NCBI RefSeq assembly: GCF_014207235.1
Contig: NZ_JACHDA010000001.1
Location: 372,001 to 436,000 of the forward strand
Reading direction: 5' to 3'
DNA length: 64,000 bases
Source: Sphingopyxis sp. JAI128
Lineage (GTDB): Bacteria; Pseudomonadota; Alphaproteobacteria; Sphingomonadales; Sphingomonadaceae
A program made the translations under genes and the position numbers. The notes under the pieces were generated by a model. The model was not told the origin of the DNA. It saw only the letters and a program-made list of their open reading frames with translations, and did no database searches. Position 1 is the stretch's first letter. Every line of letters begins with the position of its first letter. Positions 17,615-26,040 of this stretch are shown here, one piece after another.

Positions 17615-18631
17615 TCAGGACCCTTTCCGCCACTTCGTCCACAAATGCCGCGCGAGCATCGCGGGCGGCATGCGCAGCCAGTGCGAGCGGATGTAAAAGG
17701 CCTGTTCCAGCAGCGGATTCGTGACGCGGCCCCAATCGTCGCGCGCGAACAGACGGCGGCGAAACCAGAGGTCGACCGGATCGTGCCTGTCCCAGCCTTG
17801 GGGCAATCGCGCGCCATAAAGGTCGCGCGACAGCCGCGCGGCGCGATGCACCGCGCCGCGCAAACCGTGCAGCGCGGCACGCCCGTCGAGCTTGCCCCAG
17901 AAGCCCGGATCGGTCGCCACGAAATCGCGCGTCATCGTGTGGAAATCCCACAGGTTGCGCAACCCGCCCTGCAAATCGCCGTCCGCAAGCATGTGCGCCG
18001 CGCAATGAACCGCCATGTCCGCAGGGCAAAGCACGGCGTAACCATCGGCGCTGCGGACCGCGTCGCTCATCAACGCGAGCGCGTCGGGCGTGATACGGTG
18101 CGTGCGGGGCAGGATCGTGTGATGAACGTCGATCATCCGATCGCGCGCCTTGTGAATCAGTGGCGGCAGTTCATGCATATGCGCACGGTAATAATGATCG
18201 TCATAGGGATCGGACTTCACCCATTCCCAGCCCGCCTTGAGCAACAAATTCTCGGCGCGGCGGATGTCGGAGGCAAGGACGAGGATATCGAGATCGCCGA
18301 TCTGTCGCCCTTCGGCGCAGGCCATGCCGGCGACGGCATAGGCGGCCCCCTTCAGGAGCACGAACTCGACGCCGGCGGGCGCAAGCGCGCGTCGGGCCAT
18401 TTCGGCCTCCCATAGTGCCTGCGTCTGTGCGACTTTTGCCGCCATGCGCTGATCGGCAAAGAGCGCCGCGACGGTCGGGGGAAGGGCGGCACCTTCGAGG
18501 AGGAAGGCGAGCGTGGCGAGCATGGCTTCGCTGCGCGCGACGCCGATGATACCGTCCCAGTCGGGCCGCGCCAGCTTGGCCGGATCGCGGCGACCGGCCA
18601 GCAGGTCGACCAAGGCGACCACCGCGCTCAC
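17615..18631 (-). CDS. Nucleotidyltransferase-family protein of an HPr-rel-A-type system
   Basis: The 338-residue protein belongs to the NTP_transf_5 (PF14907) type. The fold is marked by FVLLKGAAYAV (90-100), GDLDILV (112-118) carrying the two acidic residues of the metal site, and a third acidic MIDVHH (166-171). The helical C-terminal half has many Trp, His and Arg residues. It starts 2 nt after the stop of the HprK-related kinase and is last in the MarR-PqqD-kinase-nucleotidyltransferase unit. A nucleotidyltransferase with an HPr-kinase-like enzyme is also known from lasso-peptide clusters such as paeninodin. Its substrate here is unknown. Confidence 0.85.
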   Translation of the reverse strand: MSAVVALVDLLAGRRDPAKLARPDWDGIIGVARSEAMLATLAFLLEGAALPPTVAALFADQRMAAKVAQTQALWEAEMARRALAPAGVEFVLLKGAAYAVAGMACAEGRQIGDLDILVLASDIRRAENLLLKAGWEWVKSDPYDDHYYRAHMHELPPLIHKARDRMIDVHHTILPRTHRITPDALALMSDAVRSADGYAVLCPADMAVHCAAHMLADGDLQGGLRNLWDFHTMTRDFVATDPGFWGKLDGRAALHGLRGAVHRAARLSRDLYGARLPQGWDRHDPVDLWFRRRLFARDDWGRVTNPLLEQAFYIRSHWLRMPPAMLARHLWTKWRKGS

Positions 18632-18633
18632 CG

Positions 18634-19497
18634 CTACGCCTCGGCCCAGAGATGTTCGACCAGGCCGATGCCCGCCTCGCTGTCGGGATAGGAAATGGCG
18701 AACGCCGGCGTTTCGCGCACCAGTCGCGTCAGCGCGGCAAAGCCCGCTTCGCCGAGCGCGACATAGTTGGTCGATGCCTCGGTCAGCCGGACGAAGGCTT
18801 CGCCCTCGCCCATCGGCTCGACAGCCGATTCGCCTCCGAAGCGGGGGAAGAGCAACAACGCCGGGCGCGCGGGTTCGTGCATCGCGGCGATCGCATCGGC
18901 GCGCGGGACAAGGTGGCGGATATCGCCCTTCGGCGTTCCCGCGAGCAGCGGCCCGAGGCGCGCCGCATCCACGCGCGCCGCGACCTCGGCGATCGCCTCG
19001 TTCTTGAGGCTGACTGCGCGCGGAAAAGCCAAAGCGTCGCCGTCCGCCGGGTCGATCAGCGTGAACTCGTCGCCCATCAGCCGCCAGTCGCCTCCTTCCC
19101 CCAGCAGCGCGGCAAGCGTCGATTTACCCGACCCCGATTCGCCCGACATGATCAGCGCGCGGCCATCGCGTGCAACAGCGCTCGCATGAAGCAACATATG
19201 TCGCCGCCAGCCGAGCGCGACCTGCAAATTCATCGCCATTTCGGCAGCAAGCAGGCCCATCGGCAGTGGCAGCGGCAGCGCGTCCGGGACCACGAAATCA
19301 CCGCCGATATGAACCGAGGGACGCAACCAGCGCCGCCACGGCCGCGCGGCGAACAACCGCACCGTTGCATCGGCGGGGCGCATGCCGTCCTTTGGATAGA
19401 CCGCGTACAGACGCTCAAGCGCTGCGATCGGCTCCGCCCAGTCGCTGCCGATACGGAATTGCACCGGACCAACAGCAATGCGGGTCTCGTGCCTCAC
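18634..19497 (-). CDS. HprK-related kinase A
   Basis: The 287-residue protein resembles the catalytic domain of HPr kinase. It has LLHASAVARDGRA (about 102-114), a P-loop SGESGSGKST (118-127) and GDEFTLI (142-148) where HPr kinase has its catalytic acidic residue. It lacks the N-terminal domain of true HprK, and no PTS gene is near, so it more likely modifies another peptide or protein. Its start overlaps the PqqD-like stop by 4 nt, and the nucleotidyltransferase follows after 2 nt. Confidence 0.9.
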   Translation of the reverse strand: MRHETRIAVGPVQFRIGSDWAEPIAALERLYAVYPKDGMRPADATVRLFAARPWRRWLRPSVHIGGDFVVPDALPLPLPMGLLAAEMAMNLQVALGWRRHMLLHASAVARDGRALIMSGESGSGKSTLAALLGEGGDWRLMGDEFTLIDPADGDALAFPRAVSLKNEAIAEVAARVDAARLGPLLAGTPKGDIRHLVPRADAIAAMHEPARPALLLFPRFGGESAVEPMGEGEAFVRLTEASTNYVALGEAGFAALTRLVRETPAFAISYPDSEAGIGLVEHLWAEA

Positions 19498-19775
19498 GCG
19501 CGCTCCACCAGCCCCATGGCGGCAAGTTCGGCAAGGCGTTCGGCAAGGACCGGTATGGCATCGCCCTCGCTTTCGAGATCGAACGACGCGGCAAGGCGTC
19601 TGGCGAGCGCGGTCGCGTTCGAGGCATCGTCGCCCATTGTTTCCAAGATCTCGGGCATCGGCGAAACGACGAGGTGTGTCTGCATCGAACGGCGATCGAA
19701 TAGCGCGGTCAGCTCGCCTAGCGGCTCGATGCGCAGCGCGTCCGCCCGCGCGGCGCGATAGGCCCGGTCAGTCAT
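19494..19775 (-). CDS. PqqD-family protein of an HPr-rel-A-type system
   Basis: A 93-residue PqqD-like protein, a fold that serves as a RiPP recognition element holding a precursor peptide's leader. It runs from RIEPLGELTALFDRRSMQTHLV through SPMPEILETMGDD to a C-terminal helix ending LAAMGLVERA. It is the partner expected beside an HprK-related kinase A. It overlaps the MarR gene upstream (8 nt) and the kinase downstream (4 nt). No precursor-peptide gene was found nearby. Confidence 0.85.
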   Translation of the reverse strand: MTDRAYRAARADALRIEPLGELTALFDRRSMQTHLVVSPMPEILETMGDDASNATALARRLAASFDLESEGDAIPVLAERLAELAAMGLVERA

Positions 19776-20214
19776 AGGTTTCGGCGGCAGCGGTCAACTT
19801 TGCCAGGATCGCCATCAACGTCGCGCGTTCGCTTGCGCTGATGTTCGATTCGAGCCGCGTCTCACTGGCAAGCGCGGCGGGCACGATGGCATCGTAGAGC
19901 GAACGTCCGGTATCGGTGAGGTCGAGATGATGCGAACGCCCGTCGGCCTGATGCGCCTCGCGCGCAATGAGCTGGCGATCGGCGAGCGCCTTTGCCGCCC
20001 TGTTTACGGTCACCTTGTCCATGCGAGTCGCCTCTACCAGTTCGCGCTGCGTTTTCGGCGTCCCTTCGCCAAGGACCGCCATCAGCCGCCATTCGGGAAT
20101 TTTCAGCCCGAAGCGGTTCTGATATTCAGCAGCAATCCGGCTCGACAGGGCGTTCGACGCGATGGACAGGCGGTACGGCAGGAAATTGTCTAGATTCAGC
20201 TTCTTCGTGGCCAT
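19768..20214 (-). CDS. MarR family transcriptional regulator
   Basis: From the ATG at 20214 the protein has 148 residues and a MarR winged-helix fold: GLKIPEWRLMAVLGEG, then the recognition helix ELVEATRMDKVTVNRAAKAL and the wing REAHQADGRSHHLDLTDTG. An upstream in-frame start at 20232 adds six residues. It is first in the unit with the PqqD-like, kinase and nucleotidyltransferase genes and probably regulates them, although regulators of this type are also often simply autoregulatory. Confidence 0.88.
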   Translation of the reverse strand: MATKKLNLDNFLPYRLSIASNALSSRIAAEYQNRFGLKIPEWRLMAVLGEGTPKTQRELVEATRMDKVTVNRAAKALADRQLIAREAHQADGRSHHLDLTDTGRSLYDAIVPAALASETRLESNISASERATLMAILAKLTAAAETYD

Positions 20215-20331
20215 GCTTGTCAAAATCCCCAACTATCCCGGCGCGGGAAGCCTAAACGGCCCTTTATCGGTGCGCAATCCCGGTCGGCGGGGATTTCCTA
20301 TTGGGAGGAAATTGATGCTGAGAACTGATTT

Positions 20332-20438
20332 CCCCTTCCGCTTGCGGGAGGGGCAGCGTGGCTAGCTCGCTAGCCGTAGCGGGGTGGGCTGATCGCAGCG
20401 GCGCTGCCTACCCCGCCCCCTCCCGCAAGCGAGAGGGG
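20332..20438. repeat. Palindromic intergenic repeat, REPIN-like
   Basis: About 107 bp with outer inverted arms: CCCCTTCCGCTTGCGGGAGG at the left pairs with CCTCCCGCAAGCGAGAGG at the right, with two mismatches. Inner pairs GGCTAGC/GCTAGCC and GCGGGGTGGG/CCTACCCCGC make a folded cruciform. It lies between the MarR gene and the 3' end of the TonB receptor gene and may help end transcription of the receptor operon. Confidence 0.65.
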
Positions 20439-20498
20439 AGATCAACGTCCGCTTCCGGTCGAAACCGGCCGCCGTCTCGCAAAACATGCGTCTCTCTG

Positions 20499-22538
20499 TC
20501 AGAACCTCGTCCGAACGCCGACCCACAGCGTGCGCGGGGTCGCGCGTTCCACGATGCCCGCCGAGGAGATCGCGGCCGGTACCAGTTCGTCGAACAGATT
20601 TTCGCCCCGCGCCTCGATGCTGACCGCATCGCTGAATTTCCACCACAGCCCGGCGTCGAGCGTCAACGCGTCGCCCAACGCGAGCAGCCCCAGATCGTCC
20701 TCATTCTGCTTGCCGATATAGCGCAGCGTCGCGAAGCCACCGAAAGGGCCATCGTCATTGCTACGCAGCGACAGGCTGCCGCCATGCTTGGCAATCTGCG
20801 CGGGACGGCGGCCGTCGAGCCGCGCCGCGCCGCCCGAGGCGTCGACCTTCGCATCGGTTAAGGCATAGGTCGCACGCAATGTTGCGGGGCCGATCCGCTG
20901 TTCGGCGCTGACCTCGATCCCCTTGCTGTCGATCGCACCCAGATTCTGCCGCTGGTTGAGGTTCGGCGCGAGCGTGACGTTGGCGATCGCGTTGGTCAGA
21001 TGGTTTGCAAACAGCGTCGCCGAAAGCTTTGTATCGCCATTGTCCCAGTCCATCCCGACCTCGCCGCCCCACAACCGTTCGGGTTTCAGCATCTCGTTCG
21101 CCATCGTGGTCTCGGAACCGACGCGGAACGGGCGATAAAGCTCGTTGAGCGTCGGCAGTCGCCAGCCGCGATAGGCGGCGGCGCGCAGCGAAAACGCATC
21201 CGACGTCCAGCGCACGCCCGCACGGCCGCTGCCTTCCCAGCCCTGCCGCGACGCGAACCGCAGGTCGCTAATGACCGGTCCGCCGTCGCGATTGCGCTCG
21301 GTTCGATAGCCGGTGCCAAGCCACCAGCGATCGACCCGCCCGCTCAGCGTCCAGAGGAAGCCGTCATCCGGGTCGCCCGACGTCCATCCGGCAAAAGCTC
21401 CGATGGTATCGCTGCTGCCCCCGGCGGAGCGGTGGCGGCCAGGAACGCCGGCGGTGAAAAAATAATCCTCTTCGGTGCGGCCGGTGGTGCGCCGCCAGTC
21501 GGCGCCGACGCGGAGCGGGTTCGCGCCGCCGACCGCCGGGCGCAGTTCGAAGCGCGCGCCGAGACCCGTTGCAGGGACACGCTGGAACAACGCAGGAGCG
21601 GCGCTGTTCCGCCCCGCCGCGACGCTCGCGAACCCGCTCTCGAAATCACGAAGTTGGATATAGGTAAGCGCGAGCCATTGCGTCCCGCCCGCGGGGTCAT
21701 GGACGACGCGCAGGCTGGCATCGAGCCCGTCGACCTTGCTCTCGGTAAAGTCGGTGCCGCGGTCGCGCCGGTCGGAAAAGCCGCGCACGCTCGCCTCGAT
21801 GCGGCTGTTGTCGCCGGCATCCAAGCGCAACCGCACGCCGAGCCCGCCCTGTTCGTAGGGCGCGGCACGGTCGACTGCGCCGCGCTGGCCCTTCGCGACG
21901 GGCACAAAGCCGTCACCGCGGCTGTAGCGGCCATCGATCGCGACCTGCCCATTACCGAGTTCGGTCCCGGCGCTCGCCGACGCATCGAAGCTGTCACGGC
22001 TGCCATAAGCGGCGCTCGCGGTGACGCCCTCGGTCATTTCAGAGTAGAGGCCGACCGTGCCCGCCAGCGCGCCGGGTCCATCGGCCCCGCTCCCGCCGCC
22101 GCGGGTAATCGAGATGCCGCCGAGGTTGATCGCATCATAGGCGCTCCACGCCACCCAGCCGCCGAACGGATCGGCCTGCGGCACGCCGTCGAGCGTCACC
22201 AGCGCGCGGCTCGACGCATTGCCGCCCAGCCCGCGGAGCGTCACGCCCTGGCTCGTCGGATGCGCGCTGCGTCCGTCGGAGCGGCGGAACTGCACGATGC
22301 CCGCTTCGTCGCGCAGGCGGTTTTCGACGCGGGCGCCGAGGCCGGCATCGACATCGGTCAAAAGCTGACTGCTCTGGACGGTGTCGCCATCGGAACGGGT
22401 CAGCACGCCGCTGCCGACAACCACAATCTCTTCAGATGGACCCTTGAGTATCGGAATGACGATGGGTTCCAAGTCGTCCTGCGCCATCGCCGCCGCCGGC
22501 ATGGCCAGCGCGGCGACCCCCGTCAGCCAGCGGATCAC
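20499..22538 (-). CDS. TonB-dependent outer-membrane receptor
   Basis: 679 residues from a GTG at 22538. A signal peptide ends near AAAMAQ, followed by a short TonB-box-like region (EEIVVVGSGV). The plug domain carries SAHPTSQGVTLRGLGGNASSRALVTLDGVP, and a 22-strand barrel ends in the aromatic VGVRTRF. The GTG overlaps the upstream stop by 4 nt (GTGA); the longer frame to 22592 would run into the transferase gene. It imports an unknown substrate through the outer membrane and closes a four-gene unit. Confidence 0.92.
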   Translation of the reverse strand: MIRWLTGVAALAMPAAAMAQDDLEPIVIPILKGPSEEIVVVGSGVLTRSDGDTVQSSQLLTDVDAGLGARVENRLRDEAGIVQFRRSDGRSAHPTSQGVTLRGLGGNASSRALVTLDGVPQADPFGGWVAWSAYDAINLGGISITRGGGSGADGPGALAGTVGLYSEMTEGVTASAAYGSRDSFDASASAGTELGNGQVAIDGRYSRGDGFVPVAKGQRGAVDRAAPYEQGGLGVRLRLDAGDNSRIEASVRGFSDRRDRGTDFTESKVDGLDASLRVVHDPAGGTQWLALTYIQLRDFESGFASVAAGRNSAAPALFQRVPATGLGARFELRPAVGGANPLRVGADWRRTTGRTEEDYFFTAGVPGRHRSAGGSSDTIGAFAGWTSGDPDDGFLWTLSGRVDRWWLGTGYRTERNRDGGPVISDLRFASRQGWEGSGRAGVRWTSDAFSLRAAAYRGWRLPTLNELYRPFRVGSETTMANEMLKPERLWGGEVGMDWDNGDTKLSATLFANHLTNAIANVTLAPNLNQRQNLGAIDSKGIEVSAEQRIGPATLRATYALTDAKVDASGGAARLDGRRPAQIAKHGGSLSLRSNDDGPFGGFATLRYIGKQNEDDLGLLALGDALTLDAGLWWKFSDAVSIEARGENLFDELVPAAISSAGIVERATPRTLWVGVRTRF

Positions 22539-23167
22539 GCCGGCTTTACCGCGTCGGGATGCGCATTCCGGAACGCGTCCAGCTCCATGCACGCCGCGTC
22601 GATCGCGATCAGCCGCGGATAATCGTCTAGCGGCACTTCGAAACGCCGCGCATTATACATTTGCGGGACGAGGCAGCAGTCGGCGATTCCCGGTGTCTCT
22701 CCGCCAAGGTAAGTCCCCTCACCCGCCATCGCCTCGAGCGCCTCGAACCCCTGCGCGATCCAGGTGGCGATCCAGCGGCCCTTGGTCTGTTCGTTGAGCC
22801 CCAAATCCTTCGTCAGATATTTGAGCACGCGCAGATTGTTGAGCGGATGGATATCGCTCGCGATGACCTGCGCCTGGGCCAGCGCGACCGCGCGCGGCAT
22901 CGCCTCTTCGGGGATCAGCCGCGGCTCGGGATAAGCGCGGTCGAGCCAGTCGATGATCGCCATGCTCTGGATGATCGGCTCGCCATCGACCACGAGCATC
23001 GGGACGAACCCCTGCGCATTCTGCTCGAGATAGGCGTCGCTGCGTTGCTCGCCCGCGATCAGGCTGATTTCGACGCGTTCGTAGGCGGGCCCTTTCAGGT
23101 TCATCGCGATGCGGACGCGAAAGCTGGCCGAGGAGCGGAAATAATCGTGGAGGACGAGGCTTGTCAT
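22535..23167 (-). CDS. maiA: Maleylacetoacetate isomerase-like glutathione S-transferase (zeta class)
   Basis: 210 residues from the ATG at 23167. The N-terminal thioredoxin fold begins LVLHDYFRSSASFRVRIAM, the zeta-class position where SSCS-x-R is usual; the cysteine is alanine here. QNAQGFVPMLVVDG and QSMAIIDWLDRAYP bind glutathione, and a helical domain follows (IADCCLVPQMYNA). True enzymes isomerise maleylacetoacetate in tyrosine breakdown. It lies 7 nt after the cytochrome gene and overlaps the TonB receptor, an unusual setting for that pathway. Confidence 0.82.
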   Translation of the reverse strand: MTSLVLHDYFRSSASFRVRIAMNLKGPAYERVEISLIAGEQRSDAYLEQNAQGFVPMLVVDGEPIIQSMAIIDWLDRAYPEPRLIPEEAMPRAVALAQAQVIASDIHPLNNLRVLKYLTKDLGLNEQTKGRWIATWIAQGFEALEAMAGEGTYLGGETPGIADCCLVPQMYNARRFEVPLDDYPRLIAIDAACMELDAFRNAHPDAVKPA

Positions 23168-23174
23168 GCGCCGC

Positions 23175-24203
23175 CTAATGCGCGTCTTTCGGCATCTCGG
23201 CAATCCATTGCCTGAGCAGCGCCGCGCCTTCCTTGTGCACCGTAGAGCGCCCGACCTCGGGCATCGCGATGCCGGGATCGGTGCTTTCGAGGCGATAGAT
23301 GAGGAAGCTGTGCGCCGGGTCGCCCGGTGCGATGGCGAAATCCATGCCGCCGCTGCCGCGTCCCGCCGCGGTCGGGCGCTTGCCGATGCCGTAATTCACC
23401 CCCTTCGGATCGTCGGTCCAGCGCAGAAACAGGCCGCTGTTCGACGCGCTGCCTGCCGGATTATGGCAATGCGCGCAATTGACGTCGAGATAGGCGCGCG
23501 CGCGGTCGGCGACGGTTCCAGCTTTCGGGTCGTCCCATTGCGGCATCGTCGGTTTCAGCGCCGCCGGGTTGTCGAAATAGAGGGCTCGCAGCGTCGCGGA
23601 TGCTGCGGGATCGGGAACGAAGTTCCGCGCCTTGGGCCCGATCGGCACGATCGCGCCGTTCAGGCTATGGCATTCCTTGCACTGATTCTTGTTCGGCACC
23701 GCATAGCGGATGCTGTGCATCTCCCCGTCGGGACTTTTGAACGTCACCGGCACGCGGCGTCCGCCGAGCGCCAGCGTCGCATCTTTACCGTCGGCATCCC
23801 ATATATAGGGCAGGGCGACCCACCCCGACGCGCGGTGGATCAGCAGGCGCGTTTCGACCGGGCGCCCGCCGTTGACGTCGGCCCAGCCGAAGCTTTTGAC
23901 GAGCACGGTACCGACCGGAAATTCGATGACCCCGTCGGCGGCGACCGTCGCCTTTTTCCCTGCCGGGATCGATATGAAGCGATGCTTGTCGGTAGAGTCG
24001 CTGAACAGCGGCGCGCGCAGCGTATAGCCGAGGCCGGTCGCCGGCTGCGCCGGGTAGTTACCGCGGAACAGGCCGAACGCCGACAGTTTCGCTGGCATCG
24101 CGTCGCTGTCGACGACGGCCTGATCGACCCCGGGCAGCGATCCCGCCGCCCCGCCGCTCGTGCACAGAAGCGCCGCCGCGAGGGCGGCTAATACGCGCCT
24201 CAC
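23175..24203 (-). CDS. SO2930-family diheme cytochrome c
   Basis: 342 residues from a GTG at 24203 that overlaps the stop of the beta-helix gene by 4 nt. A signal peptide (VLAALAAALLCTSGG) points to the periplasm. Two heme sites are visible, CKECH (about 168) and CAHCH (about 230), the second in YLDVNCAHCHNPAG, with candidate distal Met ligands later (IAMPEVGRS). It belongs to the TIGR03806 group, which by family knowledge is nearly always adjacent to a TIGR03805 beta-helix protein, as here. Role unknown, presumably electron transfer. Confidence 0.88.
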   Translation of the reverse strand: MRRVLAALAAALLCTSGGAAGSLPGVDQAVVDSDAMPAKLSAFGLFRGNYPAQPATGLGYTLRAPLFSDSTDKHRFISIPAGKKATVAADGVIEFPVGTVLVKSFGWADVNGGRPVETRLLIHRASGWVALPYIWDADGKDATLALGGRRVPVTFKSPDGEMHSIRYAVPNKNQCKECHSLNGAIVPIGPKARNFVPDPAASATLRALYFDNPAALKPTMPQWDDPKAGTVADRARAYLDVNCAHCHNPAGSASNSGLFLRWTDDPKGVNYGIGKRPTAAGRGSGGMDFAIAPGDPAHSFLIYRLESTDPGIAMPEVGRSTVHKEGAALLRQWIAEMPKDAH

Positions 24204-25405
24204 CGGACCTTCGCCTCCATGCTGTCGGGAAGCTTGATCGTCGGCAGCGCGGCGGGGGGCGTGCCCGTCGACAGGTCGGCCGGCGCCGGCTTCGCCTCGC
24301 TCTGCGGCGTCGCCACATCGGGCAGGTTCAGCGACAGCACGCCGACCTCGTCGAGGACGACCGCATCGCCCGACCCATCCCACAGCACCGGCGGAATGCT
24401 GCCGCCCATCGCTGCCGCGATCGCGTCGCCGCCGGGAAAGGCCGGGGCATAGCCCGCCTTGCCATGCTGGTTGCCGCGCACGACGATCGCCTTCGGCAGC
24501 GGCTGGTATTTCGGGTCCTTATGTTCGTAGCGATAACCGACGATCATCACATTGGCGGTGCCGTTGTCGGCGAAGACATTGTCGAAAATCTCGACATTGC
24601 GGTTCGCCATGATCAGCACGCCGGTACCCGTCGGCACGCTCGCGACGATATTGCCCTTGGGCGCGAAGTTCGGCGTGCTGTTGTCGTTCACGATATTGTC
24701 GAACACGCGGACGTTGTGCCCCCCCTGCATCGGCAGGCTCGGCAGGTCGAACACCAGGATTCCGCCGGTATTCTTCGTCGCGATATTGTCGTGGACGTCG
24801 GCGTCATGGCTGTTCTCGATCTCGATCCCCGCGACATTTTCGGTCGTGATCGAGTCGCGGACGACGATATTCTTCGACTGGCCGACGTAAATGCCCGCAT
24901 CCGATGCCCCGCGAACATAGACGCTGTCGACCAGCACGTCGCTGCTTTCGACAGGATAGATGCCGTATGCCCCGTTGGTTTCCTTTGGCCCCGCGGTCCA
25001 TTCGACGCGCAGCTTGTGATAGACGATGCGGTCGGCGCCCTTCGATTTGATGCCGTCGCCCTTGGTGTTGAGAACCGCGAAGTCGGCGAGCAAGACATCG
25101 TCGGAGGTGACGAGAAGCCCCTCGCCCGCGCCCTGCTGGCCCGTAAAGTCCAGGATCGATCCGCCCTCGCCGGCTCCCGCCCCGCGCACCGTGACATTGG
25201 CGACGTCGAGCGACAGGCCATCGGTCAGCTTCCACACACCCGCGTCCAATTGCACCGTATCGCCCGGTTCGGCGAGGATCAGCGCCTCCTGCAACTTCTC
25301 ATTGGCGTCGGCAGTACCGGCGGCGACGCTGATCGTCTTGGCCGACACGGGCGTTGTAACAGCCAGCACCGCGCAAAAAGGTGCGACGAGATGATGGAAT
25401 CGCAT
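24200..25405 (-). CDS. Parallel beta-helix repeat protein, exported (SO2930 partner)
   Basis: 401 residues with a signal peptide ending VSAKT. A right-handed parallel beta-helix (about residues 60-320) is built of repeats such as VVRDSITTENVAGIEIENS, DVHDNIATKNTGGILVF and VEIFDNVFADNGTANVMIVG. The pattern of short N- and D-rich turns matches pectate-lyase-like NosD/TIGR03805 proteins. It is first in the beta-helix, cytochrome, transferase, TonB receptor unit. A polysaccharide- or metal-related function is guesswork. Confidence 0.88.
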   Translation of the reverse strand: MRFHHLVAPFCAVLAVTTPVSAKTISVAAGTADANEKLQEALILAEPGDTVQLDAGVWKLTDGLSLDVANVTVRGAGAGEGGSILDFTGQQGAGEGLLVTSDDVLLADFAVLNTKGDGIKSKGADRIVYHKLRVEWTAGPKETNGAYGIYPVESSDVLVDSVYVRGASDAGIYVGQSKNIVVRDSITTENVAGIEIENSHDADVHDNIATKNTGGILVFDLPSLPMQGGHNVRVFDNIVNDNSTPNFAPKGNIVASVPTGTGVLIMANRNVEIFDNVFADNGTANVMIVGYRYEHKDPKYQPLPKAIVVRGNQHGKAGYAPAFPGGDAIAAAMGGSIPPVLWDGSGDAVVLDEVGVLSLNLPDVATPQSEAKPAPADLSTGTPPAALPTIKLPDSMEAKVR

Positions 25406-25500
25406 CAGACTCTCCCTTGTTTTTTGGCAGCATGGTGCAAGACTGGCGTAATGCCAAGCCGGTTACTGACAGGCTTGTGACTAATCGGGGAGAGGTCGCA

Positions 25501-25914
25501 TTGTTCCACAGATTTACCCTGGCGCTTGTCGCTTGCACCGCCGCGCCATCGCTGGCCGCGGCCCCCGCCTCGATCGCGGGGCGCTGGAAAACCGATGACG
25601 GCAAGGGAATCGTCGTGATGACCCCTTGCGGCGCAAAGATGTGCGGGCACATCGACCGGCTGCTCATCAAGCAGCCCGCAGGGGGCCAGCTCGACGCGCG
25701 CAACCCCGACAAGGCCAAGCGCGGCCGCCAGGTGACGGGCCTGCGCATCTATTGGGATCTTGCCCCGGAGGGGGAGGTCTGGAAGGGTCAGGGCTACAGC
25801 CCCGAAGACGGCCGCTATTACAAGGCGCACCTCAGCGTGAAGGGCGACAGGATGACCATGAAGGGCTGCGTTGCGGTCTTTTGCCGCACAGTGACGTGGA
25901 CGCGGGTGGGGTAA
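25501..25914 (+). CDS. DUF2147-family secreted protein
   Basis: 137 residues starting on TTG at 25501, with GGAGAG 7 nt upstream; no ATG or GTG fits as well. A signal peptide (FTLALVACTAAPSLAAA) precedes a DUF2147 domain: IAGRWKTDDGKGIVVMTPCG, the two-cysteine core KMCGHID...KGCVAVFC, and GKGYSP-like WKGQGYSPEDGRYYKAHL. The domain is lipocalin-like and periplasmic; its function is not established. Divergent from the beta-helix gene. Confidence 0.82.
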   Translation: MFHRFTLALVACTAAPSLAAAPASIAGRWKTDDGKGIVVMTPCGAKMCGHIDRLLIKQPAGGQLDARNPDKAKRGRQVTGLRIYWDLAPEGEVWKGQGYSPEDGRYYKAHLSVKGDRMTMKGCVAVFCRTVTWTRVG

Positions 25915-25920
25915 CGCCTA

Positions 25921-26029
25921 ACCTCCCTGTCGCGACGCGATGCGGAGGTGGCAGCGCGAAGCGCTGCCGGAGGGGCATTCATACAACGTCGCGGCGGTCC
26001 CGTCCCCATGCCTGCGGCACAGGGAGGGT
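25921..26029. repeat. REP-like palindromic repeat (CCTCCC...GGGAGG family)
   Basis: The outer arms CCTCCCTGT and ACAGGGAGG are inverted. Inside is a strong hairpin, GGCAGCGC-GAA-GCGCTGCC. Close relatives recur at about 51893-52003 and 59555-59652. Confidence 0.65.
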
Positions 26030-26040
26030 TTTCCAGGACC

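Noticed and set aside
20233-20331. Small ORFs near the HPr-rel-A module as precursor-peptide candidates
   Set aside because: None has a start with ribosome site, a leader-like pattern or a serine-rich or glycine-rich core; one plus-strand frame overlaps the MarR gene and the palindromic repeat.
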